A DNA stretch of 13,439 nt from an uncultured Clostridia bacterium (GCA_947036475.1 CAMQRG010000039.1:1-13439); one strand, 5' to 3'; numbered from the stretch's first letter, positions 1 through 6,532 are shown. Made by a program: numbers and translations. The notes: generated by a model from the letters alone, not told the origin.

Positions 1-120
1 GCAGAAGGGGATGCTATGGGGGCAATTGTTTTCCTTTCCAAAGACAAAAAGATGGGGGAAGTCGAGGGGAAGCTGGCGCAGACAGCGGCTGGTTTTTTGG
101 GGAAACAGATGGAACAGTAA
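1..120 (+). CDS. spoVT: Stage V sporulation protein T, C-terminal end (partial)
   Basis: Only the last 39 codons are present; the gene starts upstream of the window and ends at TAA 118-120. The visible peptide has the typical SpoVT ending: a stretch like GAIVFLSKDKKMGEVE followed by TAAGFLGKQMEQ, closely matching my memory of the Bacillus subtilis SpoVT end (GAVVIFSKD, MGEVE, TAAGFLARQMEQ). SpoVT is a DNA-binding regulator with an AbrB-type N-terminal domain and a C-terminal GAF domain. It adjusts sigma-G-dependent transcription in the forespore. The residues seen here are the last strand and helix of the GAF domain; the DNA-binding half is outside the window. Its presence argues for an endospore former. 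A strong hairpin terminator follows directly. Confidence 0.9.
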   Translation, partial: AEGDAMGAIVFLSKDKKMGEVEGKLAQTAAGFLGKQMEQ

Positions 121-131
121 GAGAAAAATGG

Positions 132-173
132 AAAAACGGTGAAAGTCTGGCTTTTAAGGCTTCCACCGTTTTT
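132..173. terminator. Bidirectional rho-independent terminator between spoVT and the CPBP protease gene
   Basis: The arms AAAAACGGTG (132-141) and CACCGTTTTT (164-173) are perfectly complementary. Pairing continues inward after one A-C mismatch (143-145 with 160-162, then 147-148 with 157-158). A T-run follows the stem on both strands, so it can end both the spoVT transcript (+) and the convergent transcript (-), whose gene stops at 183. Confidence 0.85.
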
Positions 174-182
174 GTCTGTGAA

Positions 183-1076
183 TCAGGAAAGCAGTTCGGG
201 AAGAACCCCCAACAGGAAATATACGACGCAGAGCAGCAGGATAGACGGCGTAAAAAAGCGCGCTTTCGGCAGCGATTCATCTTGGACTGGGGGTGTTGCT
301 GGCTCTGCGGGCAGGGGATTGACCTTAAAAAACAGATACAGCAATCCGGCAAGAACGGGCAGAGACAGCAGTGCCCAAATGCTTACATAAATAAACAGCA
401 TTGTTGCGGGAGGAGACACAGCGGCAGAAGTATCTGCTCCGGCAGAAAATATTCCAATGACCGTTTCGGCGTTGATTAAAAAATGCGGTATCATGGAAGA
501 AAAAATAGAGCCGGTCCGCTGCACAAATACACAGAACAGCGCACCCACGCAGAACGCATAAAGGAACTGCTGGGGGCTCAAATGGAGCATGGCAAACAAA
601 AAACCGGTTGCAAGCGAGGCTTTGAGCGTCCCAAAGGAACGGTAGCCAGAAAGCACGATGCCGCGCATGACAAGTTCCTCAAATACAGCAGGCAGCACCG
701 CGATTGTAAACAGCATGGGGAGAAAGCTGGACGAATAAATCGCGCTGGAAGAAGCCTCAACGGGATTGGGAAAAAACAGCTGTGAAAAATAAGAAAAGAA
801 CGCCATCAGCGGTTTAACGGCAAAACTCAGCAGTAACACCAGTATCAGGTTTTTCCAGCCCAAAGGCTTCAGGCGGAGGGTTTCCCGCAGGGATTTTTTG
901 GTGAACAGAAAATAAAAACAGATGGGCGGCAGAAACGCCAGCACATAATCCAACGTGGACTGTTCCGCGTAGGAGAGGGAATAAAAAGGAGGGAATAAAG
1001 CCAGCCCCAAAGTCACCCCTATAAAATAGAGAAAAAAAAGCAGTGCAAAACGGTTGGTCTGTCTGGTTTCCAGCAT
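183..1076 (-). CDS. CPBP family intramembrane glutamic endopeptidase (CAAX/Abi-type)
   Basis: A 297-residue polytopic membrane protein. The three signature motifs of the CPBP (CAAX prenyl protease 2 / Abi) family are present and ordered: EExxxR as E133, E134 and R138 in FEELVMRGIVL; FxxxH ending at H165 in FAMLHLSP; and HxxxN as H198 and N202 in HFLINAE. These residues form the intramembrane active site in the family. Hydrophobic stretches lie near 9-30, 42-60, 75-95, 118-145, 152-170, 172-186, 190-212, 225-250 and 275-293. The last two flank a soluble Pro/Glu-rich loop and sit outside the core domain. The start at 1076 is set by AAGGAGG about 7 nt upstream. The gene lies downstream of tRNA-Thr on the same strand; I see no convincing promoter in the 47 bases between the tRNA terminator and the start, so read-through is possible. 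Bacterial members include bacteriocin-immunity and protein-processing proteases, but the substrate here cannot be told. Confidence 0.88.
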   Translation of the reverse strand: MLETRQTNRFALLFFLYFIGVTLGLALFPPFYSLSYAEQSTLDYVLAFLPPICFYFLFTKKSLRETLRLKPLGWKNLILVLLLSFAVKPLMAFFSYFSQLFFPNPVEASSSAIYSSSFLPMLFTIAVLPAVFEELVMRGIVLSGYRSFGTLKASLATGFLFAMLHLSPQQFLYAFCVGALFCVFVQRTGSIFSSMIPHFLINAETVIGIFSAGADTSAAVSPPATMLFIYVSIWALLSLPVLAGLLYLFFKVNPLPAEPATPPVQDESLPKARFFTPSILLLCVVYFLLGVLPELLS

Positions 1077-1123
1077 AACAAAACCTCCTTAATGGTGAAG
1101 AATTTCATACCCTGATAAAGAAA

Positions 1124-1147
1124 AAAACCTTGAAATATCAAGGTTTT
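1124..1147 (-). terminator. Terminator of the tRNA-Thr transcript
   Basis: On the minus strand the stem is AAAACCTTGA / TCAAGGTTTT with a four-base loop (1134-1137), followed by a run of T (complement of 1121-1127). It sits 4 bases beyond the tRNA 3' end. The lower half of the stem is all A-T, so termination may be incomplete, which would feed the CPBP gene downstream. Confidence 0.75.
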
Positions 1148-1151
1148 CAGA

Positions 1152-1224
1152 AGCTACTGGGGGGACTCGAACCCCCGACCTATTGATTACGAATCAATTG
1201 CTCTACCAACTGAGCCACAGTAGC
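1152..1224 (-). tRNA. tRNA-Thr (anticodon CGT)
   Basis: Read on the minus strand this folds into a complete 73-nt cloverleaf. The acceptor stem is GCTACTG with CAGTAGC, the D stem GCTC/GAGC, the anticodon stem ATTGA/TCAAT with loop TTCGTAA, the variable loop AGGTC, and the T arm GGGGG-TTCGAGT-CCCCC. The anticodon at 1191-1189 is CGT, which reads the threonine codon ACG. The discriminator base is T and no CCA is encoded, so CCA must be added after transcription. It has its own promoter and terminator. Confidence 0.96.
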
Positions 1225-1245
1225 ATGCTCTCAAGCACGTTTTTT

Positions 1246-1274
1246 ATTATATCATCCTTTTTTGGAAAAAGCAA
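1246..1274 (-). promoter_or_regulatory. Promoter of tRNA-Thr
   Basis: On the minus strand there is a consensus -10 TATAAT (1251-1246), preceded by exactly 17 bases and a weak -35 TTGCTT (1274-1269). Transcription would begin near 1239, about 15 bases before the mature tRNA 5' end. The box is nearly identical to the divergent promoter at 1331-1358. Confidence 0.75.
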
Positions 1275-1330
1275 GCAGAAAAATACGAACAAAAGAAAAA
1301 TTTTTCTTTTGGCAAATTCCTTTAAAATTC

Positions 1331-1358
1331 TTGTTTTTTCCAAAAAACATGATATAGT
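1331..1358 (+). promoter_or_regulatory. Promoter of the EamA transporter gene
   Basis: -35 TTGTTT (1331-1336), 16-base spacer, -10 TATAGT (1353-1358). Transcription should start near 1365, giving a ~60-base leader before the ATG at 1426. The element mirrors the tRNA-Thr promoter. Confidence 0.6.
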
Positions 1359-1425
1359 ATTTGTTGCAGAATACGGCGGTCTGCCGCGGCCTGTTTTCAA
1401 AAATGACAAAACGGAGTGATAAAAC

Positions 1426-2301
1426 ATGACTTCCAACCGAAAAAAAGTTCTGGCCTACGGGCTTCTGACGGTGTTTATATGGGCGTCAGCCTTTCCTTTG
1501 ACAAAAATAGCACAGGAGCAGTTTTCTTCCTATTCTCTTGGCTTTCTGCGCTGCGGGATTGCAGCGGTTTTCCTTCTGCTGATTGGAAAAATCCGTCATA
1601 TCCGCCTGCCGAAGAAAAAAGATGTGCCGCTTTTTATTCTTTCCGGTGCGCTTGGGTTCGGCATATACCTCATTGCCTTCAACACAGGAATACAGACGCT
1701 GACCTCGGCTACGAGCAGTATCGTTATTGCGGTTACGCCGATACTGACAGCAATTGCGGCTGTTCGTTTGTATAACGAAAGACTTTCGCCGATTGGCTGG
1801 GCTGCCATATTTTCGGCATTTGCCGGAGTGCTTCTGCTCCTGCTTTGGGACGGCATTTTCTCTATCAATGTTGGTTTGCTCTGGACGCTGGGAGCCGCTG
1901 TTTCCTTCTGCGGATATAACCTGATTAACCGCAAACTGTCCTCTTTGGGTTACAATGTTCTTGAAATTGTTACATACAGTATGCTTTGCGGCGCACTCCT
2001 GCTCGGCTTCTGGTCTGTGCAGGGCGTAAACGAGTTGTTTGCCGCGAATCATAAACAAATTGCTGCTATTGTTTACCTGGGTGCTTTTCCGAGTGCGGCA
2101 GCGTATTTCTTCTGGGGAGAAGCAATGTCCTATGCGGAACGCATCAGCGAAGTAACGAATTTTAACTTTGTTACGCCGCTCCTGTCTGCGGTCATGGGTT
2201 TCCTGCTTTTAAAGGAGATACCGAATGCGGGGACGTTTATTGGCGGTGCAGCTATTATTGCCAGTATTGTTGTGTTCAATAAAAAAGGAAAAGCATCTTG
2301 A
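1426..2301 (+). CDS. EamA/DMT-superfamily transporter
   Basis: A 291-residue, very hydrophobic protein with the layout of a ten-helix drug/metabolite transporter: two EamA repeats, about residues 8-140 and 152-287. The first helix carries the typical start TVFIWASAFPLTK. Helix 9-10 of the second repeat has TNFNFVTPLLSAVMGFLLLKE, the region where family members carry a conserved Pro and a Glu ahead of the last helix. The protein ends in a basic tail (KKGKAS), expected in the cytoplasm. The start is supported by GGAG nine bases upstream. The gene is monocistronic, between its own promoter and the hairpin at 2382. Family members export amino acids, metabolites or drugs; the substrate cannot be read from the sequence. 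Confidence 0.9.
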   Translation: MTSNRKKVLAYGLLTVFIWASAFPLTKIAQEQFSSYSLGFLRCGIAAVFLLLIGKIRHIRLPKKKDVPLFILSGALGFGIYLIAFNTGIQTLTSATSSIVIAVTPILTAIAAVRLYNERLSPIGWAAIFSAFAGVLLLLLWDGIFSINVGLLWTLGAAVSFCGYNLINRKLSSLGYNVLEIVTYSMLCGALLLGFWSVQGVNELFAANHKQIAAIVYLGAFPSAAAYFFWGEAMSYAERISEVTNFNFVTPLLSAVMGFLLLKEIPNAGTFIGGAAIIASIVVFNKKGKAS

Positions 2302-2381
2302 AAAATGATATGTTTTCTTAGGCAGGGGAGCCTTGGAATCCCTTTTGTCTGCCGGATTTGTGGACCAGCCGCATAAAAACA

Positions 2382-2410
2382 GGGGAGGGGCTTTTGCCCC
2401 TCCCCATTTT
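2382..2410. terminator. Bidirectional terminator between the EamA gene and the 5'-nucleotidase gene
   Basis: A perfect 10-bp GC-rich stem, GGGGAGGGGC (2382-2391) with GCCCCTCCCC (2396-2405), has a TTTT loop. It is followed by ATTTT on the plus strand and GTTTTT on the minus strand. It serves both convergent genes. Between 2302 and 2381 I see nothing else beyond a weak imperfect GGCAG/CTGCC repeat. Confidence 0.9.
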
Positions 2411-2456
2411 CGTCCTGCTGCATTTCAGCGGCAGTTCCGTTCATTTGTATTTCAAA

Positions 2457-4400
2457 TCACTTATTGATTACAAGTTCCTGCCCAATATAAATCAGGTTCG
2501 GGTTTTTAATGGTCTTTCTGTTTGCTTCGTAAATTTCATTCCATTTATTTCCGTTGCCAAGCTGTTCTTTTGCAATTTTCCAAAGCGTATCACCAGCAAT
2601 GACGCGGTACAGGTCTGTAATAACAGATGTGTCAATTTCTTCCTTTTCAGCAGGAACAACAGTTTCCGCAGGTGTTACAGTCTCAGCGGGCTCTGCGGGA
2701 GCAGAGGGCTCAACGGGAGCAGCGGGCTCAACAGGAACAGGAGCAACAGGTTCTGCTGCAGCCTCGCCTGTGATCTTGATTCTGCCCTGAGGCTCTGCAT
2801 ATTCTTTGCCAATTACGCCGTCAAGGGAGTTCACATAGCTGATGAGTGCATCTGCGTCAACGATTGCTGTGTCATGCACAAAAGAGCCCTGTGTCAGCGC
2901 ATAGTATGTATCGCCGCCCTCGGCCTGGAAGCTGTTTACAACAACAGTGTAGTTTGCTTTCGGGTCGAAAGGTTTGCCGTTTACGCTTGTGATGGTAACG
3001 CGGCTGCCGGGTTCTGCCGGTGCGAAGTAGGTAGAATCGGGATACTGTGTACCGTTTTTATACTCCACAGAGGTGTCAACCGTATATTCCGCACCTGCAA
3101 TCTGGGGGAAACCGCCGATTGCTGTTGGTGTGGAGAATGTGGACGCTTCCAGAACTTCAAGCAGCTGTTCGCCTGTGATGGTCACAAGCACGACCGTATT
3201 GCCATAAGGGAAAACGGTATACAGTGTATTCATGGAAATTTCACCGGCAGGAACGCTTGCGCGGATGCCGCCGCCGTTGGACAGCGCAATATCAACGCTG
3301 ATATCCATGCCCTGTTCCTTGACGTACTCCCGCGCTGCATACAGGTATGCGTCGGAGGAGAAGTCACCAAGGTTTGTTTCTTTTGTCCGGACGCCGGGGT
3401 CTTTCTCGCCGTCAAGGTCTACTTCTGTTGTTGCGAAAATGCCTTCGTAAATTTCCTTTACTTCTGCTGCATCTGCCGCAACCATTTTTGTCAGTTCTTC
3501 GTCATATGCGAAAGTTTCCGCGAAGTCTGCCGCGCTGATGAGCTTTGCGGTTTCTTCTTTGGTTTCCTTGTCAACGACAACTGTGCCGATGTTTGCCAGA
3601 TAAGAGCCTGTGCTGACAATCATGGTTTCGCCGACCATCTGGCCGCCGTCCATCTCTGTGTGGCTGTGTCCGTCTACAATCAGGTCAATGCCTGTTACGG
3701 CTGCCGCCAGATCAGTAGACTGTCTGCCCGCGCTTTCTGCGTCTACGCCAAGATGGCAAAGGCAGATGATGTAATCACAGCCCTCAGCTGTGAGCGCGTC
3801 CACCTGAGCCTGCGCTGCCGCGAACATTTCCTTGCTGTCTAAGAACTGTAAGTCTTTTACAGCGCTGGGTGCGGATTTCGTCTGTGTTTCAGCTGTATCC
3901 AGACCGAAAATACCAATCTTCATGCCGTCTTTTTCCAAAATGGCAGATGCGCCGAAATAAGTATCATTCGTACCTTTTTTCAGTACATTTGCCGCCAGAA
4001 TGGGAACATTTCCGGCTTTCAGAACTGCCGCGATATCCTGCAATGCTTCAAAGCCGAAGTCAAATTCGTGGTTGCCGAGGGAAACTGCGTCATACCCCGC
4101 TGTTACAAGATACTCCGCTGCTTTCAGACCTTTTTCATGGTTCACCAGAGTGGTGCCCTGGGAAAAGTCACCGGCATCTAACAGGATAACATCTGCGCCC
4201 AGCCCTTCATAATGGTCCTTCAGCGCCGCCACGCCGGCAATGCCGATTTGTTCTTCTGTCGTTTCATAATGCCCGTGCATGTCGTTCGTGTGCAGAACAA
4301 CCAGCTTTCCGTCCATATCGTCCGCCAGAACGGGAACAGACAGCCCCATTACCATCGCCGCAGAAAGCAGCGTTGATAATACTTTCTTGCCATGTTTCAT
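2457..4400 (-). CDS. Secreted 5'-nucleotidase-family metallophosphoesterase with C-terminal LysM domain
   Basis: A 647-residue exported protein. Residues 1-26 form a signal peptide: basic start MKHGKK, hydrophobic core, then VLA-DD. The metallophosphatase domain follows (about 32-280) with the dinuclear-metal motifs LHTNDMHGH (D40, H42), LLDAGDFSQG (D75), LGNHEFDFG (N110, H111), CHLG (H216) and DGHSHTEM (H245, H247). The 5'-nucleotidase C-terminal, substrate-binding domain (about 340-540) shows SNGGGIRASVPAG, a typical VFPYGN stretch, and NSFQAEGGDTY. A Pro/Ala/Glu-rich linker (about 545-595) joins a LysM domain at 596-647 (YRVIAGDTLWKIAKEQLG, then NPNLIYIGQELVI). The family hydrolyses extracellular nucleotides (UshA/YfkN-like) and releases nucleoside and phosphate; LysM binds peptidoglycan, so the enzyme is probably wall-bound. 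The chosen ATG (4400) has AAGGAGGAGG just upstream; the upstream in-frame ATG at 4457 would bury the signal peptide and lacks such a site. I found no convincing promoter upstream. Confidence 0.92.
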   Translation of the reverse strand: MKHGKKVLSTLLSAAMVMGLSVPVLADDMDGKLVVLHTNDMHGHYETTEEQIGIAGVAALKDHYEGLGADVILLDAGDFSQGTTLVNHEKGLKAAEYLVTAGYDAVSLGNHEFDFGFEALQDIAAVLKAGNVPILAANVLKKGTNDTYFGASAILEKDGMKIGIFGLDTAETQTKSAPSAVKDLQFLDSKEMFAAAQAQVDALTAEGCDYIICLCHLGVDAESAGRQSTDLAAAVTGIDLIVDGHSHTEMDGGQMVGETMIVSTGSYLANIGTVVVDKETKEETAKLISAADFAETFAYDEELTKMVAADAAEVKEIYEGIFATTEVDLDGEKDPGVRTKETNLGDFSSDAYLYAAREYVKEQGMDISVDIALSNGGGIRASVPAGEISMNTLYTVFPYGNTVVLVTITGEQLLEVLEASTFSTPTAIGGFPQIAGAEYTVDTSVEYKNGTQYPDSTYFAPAEPGSRVTITSVNGKPFDPKANYTVVVNSFQAEGGDTYYALTQGSFVHDTAIVDADALISYVNSLDGVIGKEYAEPQGRIKITGEAAAEPVAPVPVEPAAPVEPSAPAEPAETVTPAETVVPAEKEEIDTSVITDLYRVIAGDTLWKIAKEQLGNGNKWNEIYEANRKTIKNPNLIYIGQELVINK

Positions 4401-4494
4401 TTTTTTCCTCCTCCTTAATTCATATAGAAAGCGAGTGATGAAATACAGTTCAAGCATAGCATAAATTCCTAGAAAAAGAAACAGGATTTTTCCT

Positions 4495-4519
4495 TTTTTG
4501 CATCATTATTTTGCAAAAA
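4495..4519. repeat. Inverted repeat between divergent genes
   Basis: TTTTTGCA (4495-4502) and TGCAAAAA (4512-4519) are perfect inverted arms around a 9-base spacer. A second short palindrome, TTTCGCGAAA (4550-4559), lies 20 bases before the -35 box of the plus-strand gene. Either could be an operator in the 245-base intergenic stretch between the nucleotidase and DUF4317 genes. I see no gene there. Confidence 0.4.
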
Positions 4520-4579
4520 TCGCGTTCTTTCGTTCTGCATTTGGGCAGGTTTCGCGAAAAATAAACGTGGGCGGCTGCC

Positions 4580-4608
4580 TTGCAATCCTTTCTCGTTTCC
4601 TGTATAAT
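4580..4608 (+). promoter_or_regulatory. Promoter of the DUF4317 gene
   Basis: -35 TTGCAA (4580-4585), 17-base spacer, -10 TATAAT (4603-4608). This is a strong sigma-A-type match, 37 bases before the ATG at 4646, giving a short leader of about 30 bases with the ribosome binding site GGAGG at 4632. Confidence 0.8.
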
Positions 4609-4645
4609 TTTCCTGAATCTCAGGAGAAAACGGAGGGCAAAAGCC

Positions 4646-5875
4646 ATGACGAAAAAAGATATTGCGGAACTGAAACGCCGCCTGAAAAAAGAGGACTGCA
4701 CATTTACGAAGCTGCGCGGCTGTTATGTGGACAGCCAGAAAAACAGTATTTTACATATTGACGAAACCTTTCTGAATCTGGACGAGGAAGAATTTTTCAA
4801 ATATCTGGAAATTGCAAAAAAAACGCTTTCCGGCACAATAGGCAACCAGCTGTTGGAGTTGTCCTTTCGACCCGGAGAGGAAGGTGCGGAAAAGCAGAAT
4901 TTCCTGCTGGGTCTGCGGGACAGCAGGCTGAAATCCGATGGGCTGCTGGAACGGTTTTATGAGCTGGTTATTGAGCAGTATGATTATGCCGGAAATTACC
5001 TGATACTGCTGTTCCATGACGCGTACGACGTCATCACCAAAACAACGGATAACGCCAAGCTGGACGAATCCGAGGAGGTCTATGAGTATATCCTCTGTGC
5101 CATTTGTCCGGTTGAGCTTTCCAAAGCCGCGCTGGGCTATCGTAAGGACGAAAACCGCATTGGCCCGCGTATCAGGGACTGGATTGTCATGCCGCCGGAA
5201 AACGGTTTTCTGTTCCCTGCTTTTTCCGGTCGAAGCAGCGATATCCATGCCATTTGCTACTACACGAAGGACACAAAAGACGCTCGGACGGGCTTTATAG
5301 AAGAGGGGCTGGGCTGTGAGCCGCGCCGTACAGCCGCGCAGGAGAAAAAGGCTTTCCAGTCGATTCTGGAAAGCGTCATTGCGCCGCAGATAGAAGAAGC
5401 GGAGGAGGTCATACTTGATATTCAGCAGAATTTGAGCGATATGGTTGATGAGCATAAAACGGTGTTTGAAACAGAGCCGGTCCTGCTAACCTCCACAGCA
5501 CTGCGCGAAGCCATTGCTGAAAGCGACTTACAGCTGCCGGAAGAAGTTATTTCCAAAGTGGAGGCTGCCTGTGCGGAGGAATTTGGTGAACAGCTGCCGC
5601 TGGCGGAAAATCTGTTCGATGCAAAAACACTTGCCGCACGCGCCGAGGCAAAACGGGGACAGGCATTGCAAAAGGAAGTGCTTGCTCTGCGGGAACAGCT
5701 TACGGCGGAGGATTCTTCGGCGGGAGATACACCGGCAGGAGAGATTATAGTGAAGGTTTCCAGTGAAAAAGTGCTGGAGATTAAGACGGAGGTAATCAAT
5801 GGAAGAAAATGTTTGATAATTCCGCTGAAGGAAGATGAGCAGACGATTATCAACGGGAATGCGGCGGAGTTTTGA
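4646..5875 (+). CDS. DUF4317 family protein of unknown function
   Basis: A 409-residue soluble protein with no signal peptide or membrane segment. I recognise it as DUF4317 from its N-terminus: MTKKDIAELKRRLKKEDCTF, a RGCYVD motif at 25-30, and the acidic/aromatic stretch DEEEFFKYLEIAKKTLSGT near 46-64. The middle (about 130-230) contains an unusual run rich in Tyr, Asp and Pro. The region about 230-370 is Glu/Ala-rich and probably helical. The C-terminus (about 372-409) looks like a short beta unit (VKVSSEKVLEIKTEVINGRK). No catalytic motif is evident. The family is common in Lachnospiraceae and other Clostridia, but I know of no assigned function. The start at 4646 has GGAGGG nine bases upstream. 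The in-frame ATG at 4580 is rejected because it overlaps the -35 box. No hairpin terminator follows, so it may be co-transcribed with the small gene at 6022. Confidence 0.88.
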   Translation: MTKKDIAELKRRLKKEDCTFTKLRGCYVDSQKNSILHIDETFLNLDEEEFFKYLEIAKKTLSGTIGNQLLELSFRPGEEGAEKQNFLLGLRDSRLKSDGLLERFYELVIEQYDYAGNYLILLFHDAYDVITKTTDNAKLDESEEVYEYILCAICPVELSKAALGYRKDENRIGPRIRDWIVMPPENGFLFPAFSGRSSDIHAICYYTKDTKDARTGFIEEGLGCEPRRTAAQEKKAFQSILESVIAPQIEEAEEVILDIQQNLSDMVDEHKTVFETEPVLLTSTALREAIAESDLQLPEEVISKVEAACAEEFGEQLPLAENLFDAKTLAARAEAKRGQALQKEVLALREQLTAEDSSAGDTPAGEIIVKVSSEKVLEIKTEVINGRKCLIIPLKEDEQTIINGNAAEF

Positions 5876-5878
5876 GGG

Positions 5879-5900
5879 TTTTTCTTACATTTTTCTTACA
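5879..5900. repeat. Tandem 11-base direct repeat (TTTTTCTTACA twice)
   Basis: Two exact copies of TTTTTCTTACA occur back to back, starting four bases after the DUF4317 stop codon. The TTACA cores are spaced one helical turn apart (11 bases), as in binding sites of OmpR/PhoB-type response regulators. The repeat lies upstream of the small membrane protein gene. No clear -35/-10 pair follows (TATGGT at 5934-5939 is the best -10), so a regulatory role is only a suggestion. Confidence 0.55.
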
Positions 5901-6021
5901 GATTAGTTTTTTCCTTTTCTTCCTGATATGAAATATGGTAATGTGTAAAGCAAGCAGGAGGGTGTTTTTTTGCTTTGCAATGGAACTTTTACCTGCAAAA
6001 CATGAAGAGAAGGGGAAAGAA

Positions 6022-6474
6022 ATGAAAAAATTGAAAAAAAGTTGGATTGTTTTACTGCTTTTGCTGCTTTGCGTACTCTGGTTCGCAGCGGCAAGACAAC
6101 CGCTTTGCAGGTTCCGCACAGAAGAAACCGTATCGGTACGCTTTGAAACCGAAAACACTTTGCAGACATGGAACTTCACAGTGCCGCTGGAGCGGAATGC
6201 AGAATTACAGGAAATTTTGAGCAGGAAGGCGTGGTTTTTCGGGACAGGTTTCAGTGATTTTTTTCTGGGGCAAAATGATGTAGACCTTGCCGATGACGAT
6301 TTGCTTACGCTGTATTTCGATAAGGATTCCCTGTCAATTTCTTCTAACGGTGTTATCCGCAGTATCCATAGGGATAAATATGCCTATCTTCGCCTTGCTG
6401 GAACGCAGAAGGACGGGCAGGAGGTATATGATGCACTTTATTCGCTTATAGAACCTTATCTGGAAAAACGGTAA
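6022..6474 (+). CDS. Small membrane-anchored or secreted protein, unknown function
   Basis: A 150-residue protein. A basic start (MKKLKKSW) and an uninterrupted hydrophobic run (about 8-24, with six Leu in a row) form a signal anchor or signal peptide. There is no lipobox, so it is not an obvious lipoprotein. The remaining ~120 residues are soluble and mixed, with an acidic patch NDVDLADDD and aromatic C-terminal helix DALYSLIEPYLEKR; they should lie outside the membrane. I recognise no family. The start at 6022 is chosen because AAGGGG lies seven bases upstream and it places the signal at the N-terminus. In-frame ATGs at 5935 and 5980 have poorer ribosome binding sites. A terminator follows at 6491. 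It sits 146 bases after the DUF4317 gene, so it may share its transcript or have its own promoter near the direct repeat. Confidence 0.7.
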   Translation: MKKLKKSWIVLLLLLLCVLWFAAARQPLCRFRTEETVSVRFETENTLQTWNFTVPLERNAELQEILSRKAWFFGTGFSDFFLGQNDVDLADDDLLTLYFDKDSLSISSNGVIRSIHRDKYAYLRLAGTQKDGQEVYDALYSLIEPYLEKR

Positions 6475-6490
6475 CGATACATTTATACAG

Positions 6491-6532
6491 AAAACAGCTG
6501 CAAAATGGGTGAACCTTTGACAGCTGTTTTTT
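6491..6532 (+). terminator. Terminator after the small membrane protein gene
   Basis: AAAACAGCTG (6491-6500) and CAGCTGTTTT (6521-6530) form a perfect 10-bp stem around a 20-base loop that can itself pair in part, followed by more T. It separates the upstream unit from the heat-shock unit. Confidence 0.8.

Larger units (their letters stand above)
1245..1359. repeat. Mirrored promoter repeat with central palindrome
   Basis: The 31 bases at 1245-1275, read on the minus strand, and the 30 bases at 1330-1359, read on the plus strand, are almost the same sequence: CTTG(C/T)TTTTTCC, AAAAAA, GG or C, then ATGATATA(A/G)TA. Each copy carries a promoter. Midway between them, 1290-1311 is a perfect 22-bp palindrome with arms CAAAAGAAAAA and TTTTTCTTTTG. 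The whole region between the tRNA and the transporter is thus roughly two-fold symmetric around position 1300. It may be a duplicated promoter or a shared operator; no coding sequence is credible here. Confidence 0.7.

Noticed and set aside
183..1076. CPBP protease as a phage-defence (abortive infection) gene
   Set aside because: The family name Abi is historical; there is no defence or mobile-element context here, and the gene sits among housekeeping genes.
1183..1419. Small open frame on the plus strand across the tRNA and promoter region
   Set aside because: It starts inside the tRNA gene on the opposite strand and runs through the two promoters and the palindrome; no ribosome binding site.
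2358..3842. A 494-codon open frame on the plus strand opposite the nucleotidase gene
   Set aside because: It is antisense to a clearly real gene, has no ribosome binding site, and its composition (very rich in Cys, Phe and Arg) is what the reverse complement of this coding sequence gives.
4400..4480. Promoter of the nucleotidase gene around TATGCT repeats on the minus strand
   Set aside because: Two overlapping TATGCT boxes resemble a -10, but no -35 match lies at an acceptable distance, so I did not call it.
5957..6005. Possible 12-codon leader peptide (TTG at 5970 after GGAGGG) upstream of the small membrane protein gene
   Set aside because: Spacing is good but the peptide has no amino-acid bias that would suggest attenuation, and there is no terminator/antiterminator structure after it.
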